A stretch of DNA of 64,000 nt, taken from NCBI GenBank assembly GCA_000023405.1, contig CP001643.1, forward strand, positions 3,534,001 to 3,598,000, given 5' to 3'. The stretch is from Brachybacterium faecium DSM 4810. GTDB taxonomy: Bacteria > Actinomycetota > Actinomycetes > Actinomycetales > Dermabacteraceae. The notes below the pieces were generated by a model. The model saw nothing but the letters and a program-made list of their open reading frames with translations. It searched no databases and was not told where the DNA came from. The translations under genes and the position numbers were made by a program. Of the stretch, positions 53,120 through 62,392 are shown piece after piece. Within the stretch, counting starts at the first letter, position 1. The number at the start of each line of letters is the position of its first letter.

Positions 53120-54421
53120 ATGACCAGCACCGATGAGGGCACTGCCCTGCGCCGCACCGTCACCACCACGGGCCTGTTCCTGTTCATCCTCGGGGATGTG
53201 CTCGGGGCCGGCGTGTACGTGCTGGCCGGGGAGATCGCCGGGATCGCGGGCGGGGCCCTGTGGGTGCCGCTCGTGGTGGCGCTCGTGCTGGCCCTGCTCA
53301 CCGCCGGCTCCTATGCGGAGCTGGCCACCAAGTACCCGCGGGCCGGCGGCTCCTCCCACTACGCGACCCGCGCCTTCGGCCCCTTCGCCGGCTTCCTCGT
53401 CGGGTTCTGCATGCTCTCGGCCGGCATCGTCTCGGTGGGCACGCTCGCGCTCGGCTTCGCCGGCGACTACCTCGGAGCCTTCGTCAGCCTGCCGACGGCG
53501 CTGGTGGTGCTGGTCTTCCTCGGTCTGCTGGCGGCGCTGAACATGCGCGGCATCTCGGAGTCGCTCGGGGCGAACCGGGTGGCGACCCTCATCGAGGTGG
53601 GCGGGCTGCTGCTGGTGATCGCGCTGGGCACGATCGTCATCGTGCGCGGCGACGGGGACCTCGGGCGGCTCACCGAGCTGGGCACCCCGGAGAACGGCCC
53701 GGTCGCGGCGGTGCTGGCGGGCACGGTCCTCGCCTTCTACTCGTACGTGGGGTTCGAGACCAGCGTGAACATCGCCGAGGAGACGAAGGATCCCTCCCGC
53801 TCCTATCCGCGGGCGCTGTTCGGGGCGCTGCTGGTCACCGGGGTGGTCTACGCCCTGATCGGCGTGGTCGCCTCCGCCGTGGTGCCGACGGACGAGCTCG
53901 CCGGCTCCTCCGCCCCGCTCGCGCTCGTGATCGAGGCGGCGGGCATCGTGCCCCCGGTGGTGTTCAGCGTGATCGCGCTGGTCGCCGTCGCGAACGGAGC
54001 GCTGCTGACCGGGATCATGAGCTCGCGCCTCGCCTACGGGATGGCGACCGACGGTCTGCTGCCGCGCGGGCTCGCCCGGGTCCTGCCCGGGCGCCGCACG
54101 CCGTGGGTCGCGATCGTGGTGACCACGGCGCTGTCGATCCTCCTCGCCCTCACCGGCACCATCGACGTGCTCGCCGGCACCATGGTGCTGCTCCTGCTGG
54201 TCGTCTTCCTCGCGGTCAACGGGGCCGTGCTGGTGCTGCGCCGCGACCGCCCCGCGCACCCGCACTTCCGGGTGCCCCTCGTGCTGCCGATCGGGGGCCT
54301 GGTCTCGTGCGTGCTGCTGATGACCCAGGTCGAGTGGGCGGTATGGCGGCTCGGCCTGCCGTTCCTCGCGGTGGCGGCGCTGCTCGCCGGCGTCGCCGCG
54401 TGGCGGCGCCGGCGCGCCTGA
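53120..54421 (+). CDS. APC-superfamily permease
   Basis: 433 aa, about 12 helices. TTTGLFLFILGDVLGAGVYVLAGEI opens the first helix; FYSYVGFETSVNIAEETKDPSR follows helix 6. This is the APA/CAT-like branch rather than the AAT branch of the other permeases here. Leaderless: -10 TAGTGT ends 6 nt before the ATG. Substrate unknown. Confidence 0.9.
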   Translation: MTSTDEGTALRRTVTTTGLFLFILGDVLGAGVYVLAGEIAGIAGGALWVPLVVALVLALLTAGSYAELATKYPRAGGSSHYATRAFGPFAGFLVGFCMLSAGIVSVGTLALGFAGDYLGAFVSLPTALVVLVFLGLLAALNMRGISESLGANRVATLIEVGGLLLVIALGTIVIVRGDGDLGRLTELGTPENGPVAAVLAGTVLAFYSYVGFETSVNIAEETKDPSRSYPRALFGALLVTGVVYALIGVVASAVVPTDELAGSSAPLALVIEAAGIVPPVVFSVIALVAVANGALLTGIMSSRLAYGMATDGLLPRGLARVLPGRRTPWVAIVVTTALSILLALTGTIDVLAGTMVLLLLVVFLAVNGAVLVLRRDRPAHPHFRVPLVLPIGGLVSCVLLMTQVEWAVWRLGLPFLAVAALLAGVAAWRRRRA

Positions 54422-54425
54422 GCGC

Positions 54426-56618
54426 TCACGCCCGGGCGGGGAACCGCTCCCAGACCCGGTGCGCGGCCAGCAGCTCGGTGATGCCGTCCAGCACCTCGAG
54501 GCCGTCGTCGCCGACGACGAGGCCTGCGCCGCCCGGGACGGTGCGGGCCTCGAGCGCCTCCCGGCCCGGCCCCCAGGCTCCGATCGCCTTCGCATGGTGC
54601 CAGCACTCGTCGATGAGCGTGCCTGCCCTCGGCTCCAGCCCATCGGCGCTCGAGGGGCGGGAGTCGGGGGCGAGCCGCGGAGCGCCGGCGAGCAGCAGCG
54701 CGTCGAGCTCGACGGAGGCGGCGGTGGCGAAGGTGCGGCCCACCGGCACCCCGGCCACCTCACCGCCGCGCGGCGCGATGACCACGGGTGTCATCGACGC
54801 GGCGGCGATCGCCTCGTGCAGGTCGAGCAGACCGCTGTTGTCGGCCTCCGGATCCACGAGGATGCCGATCGTCCGCCCGTCGACGGGCCAGGCACCGCCG
54901 AGCTGGGACAGCGGGGCGCTGAAGGGGACCTGGCCGGCGGGATCCTCGGCGGCGACGGTCGACTCGGGGGCGGGCATGCCGAGCGCCTCGGCGACCCGGG
55001 CGCAGAGCCGGCCGTCGATGTTCGCCAGGCACTGCAGCTGCCGCTGGCGGATGGTGGCCTCGTAGCACTTGCCCAGCTCGAAGGAGTAGGCGTCGACGAT
55101 GTGGTCCTGCTCGACCGGCGTCATGCTGCGCCAGAACAGCCGGGCCTGGCTGTAGTGGTCCTCGAAGGTGGCCGAGAGCGCCCGCTCCTTGATCCCCTCC
55201 GGCACCCGCACCGGCAGGTCCGTCACGGCGCCGTCCTGCTCCCCGGCGGTGAACGGGCAGCCGCCGTCCAGGGAGTTCGGGCGGTAGGGCGCGACCCCGG
55301 CATGGTCGCCCTGCTGGCCGTAGCCGTCGCGGAGCATGTCGTTGACGGGGGCGTGGGCCCGGTTGATCGGCAGCTGTGCGAAGTTCGGCCCGCCCAGCCG
55401 GGTGAGCTGTGTGTCCACGTAGGAGAACAGCCGCACCTGCAGCAGCGGGTCGTCGGTGACGTCGATGCCGGGCACCAGGTGGCCGGGGTTGAAGGCCACC
55501 TGCTCGGTCTCGGCGAAGTAGTTCGAGGGGTTGCGGTCCAGGGTGAGGCGCCCGACCGGCTGCACCGGTGCGAGCTCCTCGGGCACGAACTTGGTGGGGT
55601 CCAGCAGGTCGATGCCCTCGAAGGTCTGCGCCTCGGTGTCGGGGAACACCTGGATCCCCAGCTCCCATGAGGGATGGGCGCCGGACTCGATCGCGTCGGA
55701 GAGGTCCCGGCGGTGGAAATCCGGATCCGCTCCGCCGAGGAGCTGCGCCTCCTCCCAGGTCAGGGAGTGCACCCCGAGGGCCGGCTTCCAGTGGAACTTC
55801 ACCAGCGAGGTCTCCCCGGCGGCGTTGGTGAGCCGGAAGGTGTGGATGCCGAAGCCCTCCATCATCCGGTAGGAGCGGGGGATGCCGCGGTCCCCCATGA
55901 ACCACAGCGTGTGGTGCTGCGCCTCGGTGTGCAGGGAGACGAAGTCCCAGAACGTGTCGTGCGCGCTCTGGGCCTGTGGGATCTCCCGGTCGGGATGCGG
56001 TTTGGCGGCGTGGACGACGTCCGGGAACTTGATGCCGTCCTGGATGAAGAACACCGGGATGTTGTTGGCGACCAGATCGAAGGTGCCCTCCTCGGTGTAG
56101 AACTTCGTGGCGAAGCCGCGGGTGTCGCGCGCGGTGTCCATCGAGCCGCGGGAGCCGACCACGGTGGAGAAGCGCGTGAACACCTCGGTGCGCCGCCCCT
56201 GGGCGAGGAACGCGGCCCGGCACACCGGCTCCGCCGTGCCGTACCCCTCGAAGACGCCGTGAGCGGCGGCGCCGCGGGCGTGCACCACACGCTCCGGGAT
56301 GCGTTCGTGGTCGAAGTGGGTGATCTTCTCGCGCAGGTGATGGTCCTGCAGCAGCACCGGACCGCGGGCACCGGCCTTGAGGGAGTGGTCCGTATCGCGC
56401 AGACGCGCCCCCTGCGAGGTGGTGAGATGCGCGCCCTGCTGGGCGTTCGTGGAGCGGTCCGGGCTGGGATCCGCACCGGTGGGGGTGCGGGGCTGGACGC
56501 CCTGCTGGTCGGGCTTCGGAGGCAGCGGGCCGGTGGGGCGGGCGGGCTCCTCGAGGGAGGGCGGGGCGCTGCCGGGCCGGCCGGGCGCGGGCGTGGGGGT
56601 GTTCTTCGCGGATGTCAT
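54426..56618 (-). CDS. katE: Large-subunit catalase (KatE/HPII type)
   Basis: 730 aa. A disordered Pro-rich N-terminus (1-85), then the heme catalase core: catalytic His in RVVHARGAAAHGVF, Asn in NNIPVFFIQDGIKFPD, and proximal Tyr in RLFSYVDTQLTRLG. Residues about 565-730 form the flavodoxin/DJ-1-like domain found only in large catalases. Decomposes hydrogen peroxide. ATG follows GAGGAGGAG; -10 TAGCGT on the minus strand at 56668-56673; palindrome site 57 bp further upstream. Confidence 0.95.
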   Translation of the reverse strand: MTSAKNTPTPAPGRPGSAPPSLEEPARPTGPLPPKPDQQGVQPRTPTGADPSPDRSTNAQQGAHLTTSQGARLRDTDHSLKAGARGPVLLQDHHLREKITHFDHERIPERVVHARGAAAHGVFEGYGTAEPVCRAAFLAQGRRTEVFTRFSTVVGSRGSMDTARDTRGFATKFYTEEGTFDLVANNIPVFFIQDGIKFPDVVHAAKPHPDREIPQAQSAHDTFWDFVSLHTEAQHHTLWFMGDRGIPRSYRMMEGFGIHTFRLTNAAGETSLVKFHWKPALGVHSLTWEEAQLLGGADPDFHRRDLSDAIESGAHPSWELGIQVFPDTEAQTFEGIDLLDPTKFVPEELAPVQPVGRLTLDRNPSNYFAETEQVAFNPGHLVPGIDVTDDPLLQVRLFSYVDTQLTRLGGPNFAQLPINRAHAPVNDMLRDGYGQQGDHAGVAPYRPNSLDGGCPFTAGEQDGAVTDLPVRVPEGIKERALSATFEDHYSQARLFWRSMTPVEQDHIVDAYSFELGKCYEATIRQRQLQCLANIDGRLCARVAEALGMPAPESTVAAEDPAGQVPFSAPLSQLGGAWPVDGRTIGILVDPEADNSGLLDLHEAIAAASMTPVVIAPRGGEVAGVPVGRTFATAASVELDALLLAGAPRLAPDSRPSSADGLEPRAGTLIDECWHHAKAIGAWGPGREALEARTVPGGAGLVVGDDGLEVLDGITELLAAHRVWERFPARA

Positions 56619-56729
56619 GACGGGCTCCTCCTCGAGCGGCACGCACTGGTCCTGCCTGACCGCTCTCACGCTAGGCCTCGCGCGCGCCCGGCGACAGGCC
56701 CGGCAGCTCCCGCGCAGGGGAACGGGAGA

Positions 56730-56741
56730 GACCGAACGGTC
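56730..56741. promoter_or_regulatory. GACCGAACGGTC palindrome, candidate operator (site 3 of 3)
   Basis: Perfect except for the central pair, followed by CC. Lies about midway between the -10 boxes of the divergent catalase and membrane-protein genes. Confidence 0.5.
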
Positions 56742-56828
56742 CGTCCGCACCGCGTGATCGGTCCGTTCCGTGGCGGACCGCGTGCCAGGTGCTTACCGTG
56801 GGGACGCATCGAGGCGTGAGGAGGCGAC

Positions 56829-57893
56829 ATTGACGACCGACCCGATACCGCGGTCTGCGTGCTGGTGCTCAGCGATCCCGGGCAGTGCACCATGCGGGCC
56901 CAGGCCGTCAAGGAGCGGTTCGAGGAGGAGCTCGCGGGGGTGTTCGGCAGTGCGACGGTGCAGGTGCGGCCCGAATTCTTCGGGGTCAGCGACACCCACA
57001 CCCTCGACTTCACCCCGATCCAGACGCTGCGCAACGACTACGAGCGGGTGGACGCGGTGCTGATCCTCACCGAGATGCCCCGCCTGTCCCAGGGGCGGCC
57101 GGAGATCGCGAAGATCTTCCCGCAGGAGGGGGCGGCGGCGCTGTCGCATCCCACGCTCGGCGTGCTCGCCGGGAAGAAGCGCCTGGTGAACCTGTTCATG
57201 TCCTGCGTGCTGCGGCTCGTGGACGGCGCTCCCGTCCAGGAGCGGGAGCGCTACGAGCTGCCCTGGAACCGATGGACGGAGCCGGAGGACGGCAACCCGG
57301 GGTACCTGCACTCGCATCCCCTCACCGGCATGCCCCGCACGGTGCTCGGCATGGTGGCGACCAACGCGCCGTGGCGCACCGTCCCGCAGCTGTCCACGGC
57401 GATGGCCGCCGCTGCGGCGGCCGGTGCCTTCGGCATCTTCTACAACTCGATCTGGCAGATGTCCGCGGCGCTGCCCACCCCGCGCCTGCTGCTCATCGGG
57501 CTGCTCGCCATCACGCTGATGGTGCTGTGGCTGCTGCTGAGCAACCGGCTCTGGGAGCGGGCGGGACACACCGCGGCCGCCGAGGTGTTCGTCTACTACA
57601 ACCTCTCCACCCTGCTCACGCTGTTCCTGTGCGTGCTGGGCCTCTACCTCGCGCTGTTCGTGGTGATCCTCGCGGCGAGCCTGGTGGTGATCGACCCGGA
57701 TTTCATGGCCGAGATCATGGAGGAGCCGGTGGGGTTCAGCAATTACGTGGACATCGCCTGGCTGAGCGCGGCGATGGGTGTGGTCGCGGGCGGGCTGGGC
57801 ACCAGCTTCGACGAATCCACCGACCTGCGCCAGCTGACGCAGGGCCGCCGCGAGATGCAGCGCCGCCCCGACCACGGTCCGAAGCGCCGCTGA
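56829..57893 (+). CDS. Membrane protein of unknown function with a damaged or non-canonical start
   Basis: About 354 aa. The soluble N-terminal half (1-150; VCVLVLSDPGQCTMRAQAVKERF) is followed by four helices (about 190-310) and a basic tail. The frame stays open back to an ATT at 56829, 4 nt after AGGAGG (56819-56824), while a TTG at 56830 with better spacing is one base out of frame. The first in-frame GTG is at 56859 but has no ribosome site. Either ATT starts translation or one base is missing near 56845. Promoter -10 TACCGT at 56794-56799. No family recognised. Confidence 0.7.
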   Translation: MDDRPDTAVCVLVLSDPGQCTMRAQAVKERFEEELAGVFGSATVQVRPEFFGVSDTHTLDFTPIQTLRNDYERVDAVLILTEMPRLSQGRPEIAKIFPQEGAAALSHPTLGVLAGKKRLVNLFMSCVLRLVDGAPVQERERYELPWNRWTEPEDGNPGYLHSHPLTGMPRTVLGMVATNAPWRTVPQLSTAMAAAAAAGAFGIFYNSIWQMSAALPTPRLLLIGLLAITLMVLWLLLSNRLWERAGHTAAAEVFVYYNLSTLLTLFLCVLGLYLALFVVILAASLVVIDPDFMAEIMEEPVGFSNYVDIAWLSAAMGVVAGGLGTSFDESTDLRQLTQGRREMQRRPDHGPKRR

Positions 57894-58025
57894 CCCGGGC
57901 TGGGCCGGACCGACCGGTCGCACTGTGAGGGCCCGCCGGCGCATCGCCGAGCGAGCATGGCGGTCTCCTCCCGGGACGCGTGGTCGGCGCTGGTCGCGCC
58001 GGCTCGCACCGCCCCTGCTCGAAGG

Positions 58026-60605
58026 CTAGGACCGCGGGTCGCCCTCCACCATGGGGCGGTCCGGTCGGTCCGCCGGCGGCGCGCCCGAGGCTTCGGAGTC
58101 GCTGGAGTCGTCGGACTCGCCGCCGCCCTGCTCCTCGTTCGTGTCCTCGGCGCCCTCACCCTCGTCGCTCTCGCCCTCGGGGTCCTCCGGCGGGGATTCC
58201 TCCTCGCTCGGCTCGTCGCTCGGCTCGTCCGAGGGCTCCTCGCTGTCGTCCTCGCTGGGCTCCTCCTCCGAGGGCTCCTCCTCGCTCGGCTCCTCCGAGG
58301 GCTCCTCGCTCGGCTCCTCCGAGGGCTCCTCGCTCGGCTCGTCGGAGGGTTCCTCGCTGGGCTCCTCGGAGGGCTTGGGCTCCGTGGTCGGCGGCGGGGG
58401 CGGCGGCGTGTAGCTGCGCTCGCGGGTCTCGTTGTCCAGCCGCACCTGGCCCGGGAAGTCGAGCACCTCCTTCCCCTCGAGGGAGGCGGACATGATGTCG
58501 CCCCAGATGTCGGTGGGGTGGGAGCCGCCGGTGATGTTCTGGACCCCGCCGAAGGAGCTCAGGGTCTGCTCGGAGCCGTCCTCGCCGGGCTGGAACATGC
58601 CCACGGCGGTGACCAGCTGCGGGGTGAAGCCCACGAACCAGGCGGAGCGGAACTTCTCGGAGGTGCCGGTCTTGCCGGCCACCGGCCGGCCGTCCATGGC
58701 GGTGCGCAGGCTGCGGGCGGAGCCCTCCGTCGGCGGGCCCTGGAGCGCGACGGTCGCGTTGATGGCGACCTCCTCGTCCATCGCCCGGGTCTCCTCGGAC
58801 TCGTGCTCGTAGCGGGAGGAGCCGTCGGGCCGGGTCACCGACTCCACGATGTAGGAGTCGCGGTGCATGCCGCCGGCGGCGATGGTCGCGTAGACCTCCG
58901 CCATCTCCGCGACCGTCGGCGAGGCGGAGCCCAGCACGTTCGAGGCATCGGCGGAGAGACCCGGAGTCTTCTCCGGCAGGCCGAGCTTCACGGCGGTGTC
59001 CCGGGTGCGCTCGGGGCCGATCTCGATGTTCGCCTCCGCGTAGGCGGTGTTGATCGAGTTGGTCGTGGCCTTCTGGAGGGTCACCCGGCCGTAGTCGATG
59101 TTGTTGAAGTTGTTGACCTCCCAGCCGCCGCGGAACGACTTCGGCGAGTTGCCGTCCCAGCGGGAGTCCAGCGGGAAGCCGTCCTCGAGGGCGGCGATCA
59201 GGGTGAAGGTCTTGAAGATCGAACCGGCCTGCATCCTCGACTGGGTCGCGTCGTTCTGCGCCTGGGCGACGTAGTCCGGGCCGCCGTACATCGCGCGGAT
59301 CGCCCCCGTGTCGGGGTCGATCGTCACGGTGCCCACGCGGTTGTTCTCCGGGCGGTCCTCGGGCATGTCCTCGATGGCCTGGACCGTGTTCTCCTGGATC
59401 GAGGGATCCACCGTGGAGACGATCGTGAAACCGCCGGTGTTGATCTCGTCGTCGGTGAAGCCCTGCGCGACCAGCTCGCCGCGCACCTGCGCCAGCAGGT
59501 AGCCCTTCGTGCCGCCGAGGGAGTTCTCGCTCTTCGGCTCGATGGTGTCGGGGAACTCGAGGGCGTCGGCCTCCTCCGGGGTCATCTGCCCCTCGCCGAC
59601 CTGCCGGGTGATCACCCGATCCCACAGGGACACGGACTTCTTGGGGCTGTTCGCCGGGTCGTAGCCGGAGGGGGCGGGGATCACCGCGACCAGCAGCGCC
59701 GCCTCGGCGTCGGTGATGTCGGCGGCGTCCTTGCCGAAGTAGGCCTGGGAGGCCTCCTGCACGCCGTACGCGCCGCGGCCGAAGTAGATGGTGTTGAGGT
59801 AGCGGGAGAGGATCTCGTCCTTGCTGATCTCCTGGTCGATCTTCAGGGCCATGATCGCTTCCTTGGCCTTGCCCACATAGGACGTCTCGGTGCCGGTGTA
59901 GTACCGCTCGACGTACTGCATGGTGATCGTCGACGCGCCCTGCCGGTCGCCGCCGCGCAGGTTGTTGACCACGGCGCGCAGGATGCCGCGCGGGGAGACG
60001 CCGCGGTTCTCGTAGAAGCTCGAGTCCTCGCTGGCCACGACGGCCTGCTTGACGCTGTCGGGGATCTCGTCCGCCGGCAGCTCGGTGCGGTTGACCTCGC
60101 TGAACTGGCCCATCTCGGTCTCGCCGTCGGCGTAGTAGACGCGGCTGGTCTGGGCGAGGGCGAAATCGGAGGGCTCGGGCACCTCGGTGTCGGTGTACAG
60201 CCACACGGCGAAGCCGAGGCCGGCGAGGACCATGAGCGCCATCGCGCCGACGATCATCCGCAGCGAGGGGATCCAGCGCCAGGGGTTCTTCGCCCCGGCG
60301 CGCGGATAGTTCAGGAAGTTCGTGGCCGCGGCCTTCTTCGCCCGGCCCTTCCCGCCCGCGGCGGCCGCGCCGACGCCCGCGTGGCGGGCGTTCACCGAGG
60401 TGCGGCTGCTGGGCCGCTTCGCGGCGCCGGCCGCGGGGGCGGCCCGGCCGGTGCGGCTGGTGCCCTTCGGGGCGGACGAGGCGGAGGACTTCGCGCCGGA
60501 GGCGCGGCGCACCCCGGCGGCGCGCCGAGCACCGCCGTTCGTCGATGAGGTCGATCGGGAGGATCGATCCGACGAGCCGCGGGACGAGCGTCGTGAATCG
60601 CTCAT
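58026..60605 (-). CDS. Class A penicillin-binding protein (glycosyltransferase/transpeptidase)
   Basis: 859 aa. Basic Ser/Arg/Ala-rich cytoplasmic tail (1-110), one membrane helix (116-137), glycosyltransferase family 51 domain (150-330) with the catalytic Glu193 in ASEDSSFYENRG, and a transpeptidase domain with Ser462-x-x-Lys465, Ser517-x-Asn519 and Lys645-Thr-Gly. It polymerises and cross-links peptidoglycan outside the membrane. The C-terminal 130 residues are Pro/Glu/Ser repeats (see 58190-58380). Near pcnA and the ribosomal operon as in related genomes. Confidence 0.95.
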   Translation of the reverse strand: MSDSRRSSRGSSDRSSRSTSSTNGGARRAAGVRRASGAKSSASSAPKGTSRTGRAAPAAGAAKRPSSRTSVNARHAGVGAAAAGGKGRAKKAAATNFLNYPRAGAKNPWRWIPSLRMIVGAMALMVLAGLGFAVWLYTDTEVPEPSDFALAQTSRVYYADGETEMGQFSEVNRTELPADEIPDSVKQAVVASEDSSFYENRGVSPRGILRAVVNNLRGGDRQGASTITMQYVERYYTGTETSYVGKAKEAIMALKIDQEISKDEILSRYLNTIYFGRGAYGVQEASQAYFGKDAADITDAEAALLVAVIPAPSGYDPANSPKKSVSLWDRVITRQVGEGQMTPEEADALEFPDTIEPKSENSLGGTKGYLLAQVRGELVAQGFTDDEINTGGFTIVSTVDPSIQENTVQAIEDMPEDRPENNRVGTVTIDPDTGAIRAMYGGPDYVAQAQNDATQSRMQAGSIFKTFTLIAALEDGFPLDSRWDGNSPKSFRGGWEVNNFNNIDYGRVTLQKATTNSINTAYAEANIEIGPERTRDTAVKLGLPEKTPGLSADASNVLGSASPTVAEMAEVYATIAAGGMHRDSYIVESVTRPDGSSRYEHESEETRAMDEEVAINATVALQGPPTEGSARSLRTAMDGRPVAGKTGTSEKFRSAWFVGFTPQLVTAVGMFQPGEDGSEQTLSSFGGVQNITGGSHPTDIWGDIMSASLEGKEVLDFPGQVRLDNETRERSYTPPPPPPTTEPKPSEEPSEEPSDEPSEEPSEEPSEEPSEEPSEEEPSEEEPSEDDSEEPSDEPSDEPSEEESPPEDPEGESDEGEGAEDTNEEQGGGESDDSSDSEASGAPPADRPDRPMVEGDPRS
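58190..58380 (-). repeat. Tandem Glu-Pro-Ser-Glu-Glu repeat in the PBP tail
   Basis: About 190 bp of imperfect 12/15-bp units encoding EPSEEPSDEPSEE-type repeats. Low complexity; copy number is likely variable between strains. Confidence 0.85.
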
Positions 60606-60806
60606 GGCTGCTCCTGGTCCTTCGGGGGCACGGACGGGTCCGGGCGCGATGCGGCGTGGAGCCGCAGGGCGCTCAGCCACTCAGTATGAGCATGCCCGGG
60701 CGCCGGACGGAACGACCTGGCGGTGAAGCACACAGGGTGTGCACGTCCGGTGCGGCGCCGCTCACACCGTGTCGCGCCGTGTGCACAGGACCGTCACATC
60801 GGGCCC

Positions 60807-62294
60807 TCAGCGCTCCTGGCGGGCATCCCACCAGGCGTGCAGCTCCTCGATCGCGCGCTCCTCGCCGAGGGGGCCGTGCTCCATCCGCAGCTCGAGCAGG
60901 TGCTTGTACGCCTCGCCGACGGTCCGACCGGGCGGCAGGTCGAGGACCTCCATGATCCGGTTGCCGTCCAGGTCAGGGCGGATCCTGCCGATCTCCTCCT
61001 GCTCCGCGAGGTGGTCGATGCGGGCCTCGAGCTCATCGTAGGCGCGGGCGAGGGTGCGGGCCTTGCGGCGGTTGCGGGTGGTGACGTCCGCGCGGGTGAG
61101 GCGGTGCAGGTGCTGGAGCAGGTCGCCGGCGTCGGTGACATAGCGGCGCACCGCGGAATCGGTCCACGGGGAGTCGACGTAGCCGTGGAAGCGCAGGTGC
61201 AGCTCCACCAGGCGGGCCACCTTCTTGGTGGTGTCCTTGTCGAAGGTCAGCGCCTTCATCCGCCGGGTGGTCATCTTCGCGCCCACCGTCTCGTGGAAGC
61301 GGAAGGTGACCACGCCGCCCTCCTCGAAGCGCCGGGTGGCGGGCTTGCCCACGTCGTGCATCAGGGCCGCGAGGCGCAGCACGAGGTCCGGCCCCTCGCA
61401 GGGGCCGCCGGAACCGGCCGGGCTCTCGAGGTCGATCGCCTGGTCGAGCACGGTGAGGGTGTGCTGGTAGACGTCCTTGTGGTGGTGGTGCTCGTCGATC
61501 TCCAGCTGCAGCGCCGGCAGCTCGGGCAGCACGTGCGCGGCCAGCCCCAGCTCCGTCATCAGCTCGAGCCCGCCGCGCGGGTGGGCGCCCAGCATCAGCT
61601 TCACCAGCTCCTCGCGCACCCGCTCCGCGGAGACGATGGTGATCCGCTCGGCGAGCTCCTCGACCGCATCGGCCGTGGCGTCCTCGATCCGGAAGCCGAG
61701 CTGCGCCACGAAGCGCACCGCGCGCATCATCCGCAGCGGATCGTCGCTGAAGGACTGCCCGGGGGCGACGGGGGTGCGCAGCAGCGTGCGCGCCAGGTCG
61801 CCCAGGCCGTCGAAGGGGTCCACGAACTCGAGCGAGGGCAGGCGCACCGCCATCGCGTTGACGGTGAAGTCGCGCCGCGAGAGATCGCCGACGAGCGTGT
61901 CGCCGTACTCCACCTGCGGTTTGCGGCTGGAGGGGTCGTAGGACTCGGTGCGATAGGTGGTGATCTCGACCTTCACCCCGTCGCGCACCCCGCCCAGCGT
62001 GCCGAAGTCGCGGCCCATGTCCCAGATCGCCCCGTCGTGCGTCCACTCGCGCAGGATCGTCTCGGTCTGCTCGGGGCGGGCGGAGGTGGTGAAGTCCAGG
62101 TCGGCGCTCGAACGGCCCAGCACCGCGTCCCGCACCGGTCCGCCGACGAGGGCCAGCTCGTGGCCGGCGGCCGCGAACAGGCGACCCAGCTCGTGGATCT
62201 CCGGCGGCAGGGCCTCGAACATCGAGGCCGCGCGGCGGCGAGCGGTCTCGAGCCGCTCGGCGGTGGCGGTGGTCTCGTCCACGGGATCGGTCAC
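60807..62294 (-). CDS. pcnA: CCA tRNA nucleotidyltransferase
   Basis: 495 aa from a GTG start. LVGGPVRDAVLGRSSADLDFTTSA is the class II nucleotidyltransferase head with catalytic DxD; RRDFTVNAMAVR and DDPLRMMRAVRFVAQL follow. Residues about 255-350 form an HD domain (VYQHTLTVLDQAID; LAALMHDVGKP). It adds or repairs the 3' CCA of tRNAs, needed for the tRNA-Leu above. Promoter on the minus strand: TACCGT at 62366-62371. Confidence 0.93.
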   Translation of the reverse strand: MTDPVDETTATAERLETARRRAASMFEALPPEIHELGRLFAAAGHELALVGGPVRDAVLGRSSADLDFTTSARPEQTETILREWTHDGAIWDMGRDFGTLGGVRDGVKVEITTYRTESYDPSSRKPQVEYGDTLVGDLSRRDFTVNAMAVRLPSLEFVDPFDGLGDLARTLLRTPVAPGQSFSDDPLRMMRAVRFVAQLGFRIEDATADAVEELAERITIVSAERVREELVKLMLGAHPRGGLELMTELGLAAHVLPELPALQLEIDEHHHHKDVYQHTLTVLDQAIDLESPAGSGGPCEGPDLVLRLAALMHDVGKPATRRFEEGGVVTFRFHETVGAKMTTRRMKALTFDKDTTKKVARLVELHLRFHGYVDSPWTDSAVRRYVTDAGDLLQHLHRLTRADVTTRNRRKARTLARAYDELEARIDHLAEQEEIGRIRPDLDGNRIMEVLDLPPGRTVGEAYKHLLELRMEHGPLGEERAIEELHAWWDARQER

Positions 62295-62365
62295 GGGTGG
62301 TCCTGTCCTGGTTCGGGATCGATGCGGCGGCGCCATGTAGAGGTCTCGTGCACCTGAAGGCCTCT

Positions 62366-62386
62366 ACGGTAGCGGCCGCTTACAGT
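62366..62386. promoter_or_regulatory. Back-to-back divergent -10 boxes of pcnA and the DUF6049 gene
   Basis: Minus-strand TACCGT (62366-62371) and plus-strand TACAGT (62381-62386) are separated by the core of the perfect palindrome AGCGGCCGCT (62371-62380). The two polymerases would need overlapping DNA, so the promoters probably exclude each other. Confidence 0.5.
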
Positions 62387-62392
62387 GTCACC

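Noticed and set aside
57908-57919. GACCGACCGGTC, a fourth copy of the GACCG-NN-CGGTC palindrome
   Set aside because: It lies between convergent 3' ends, has a G/C-containing centre and is not followed by C, so it is likely chance.
58190-58380. CRISPR-like or satellite repeat
   Set aside because: Units are in frame, imperfect and encode the PBP tail, with no spacers.
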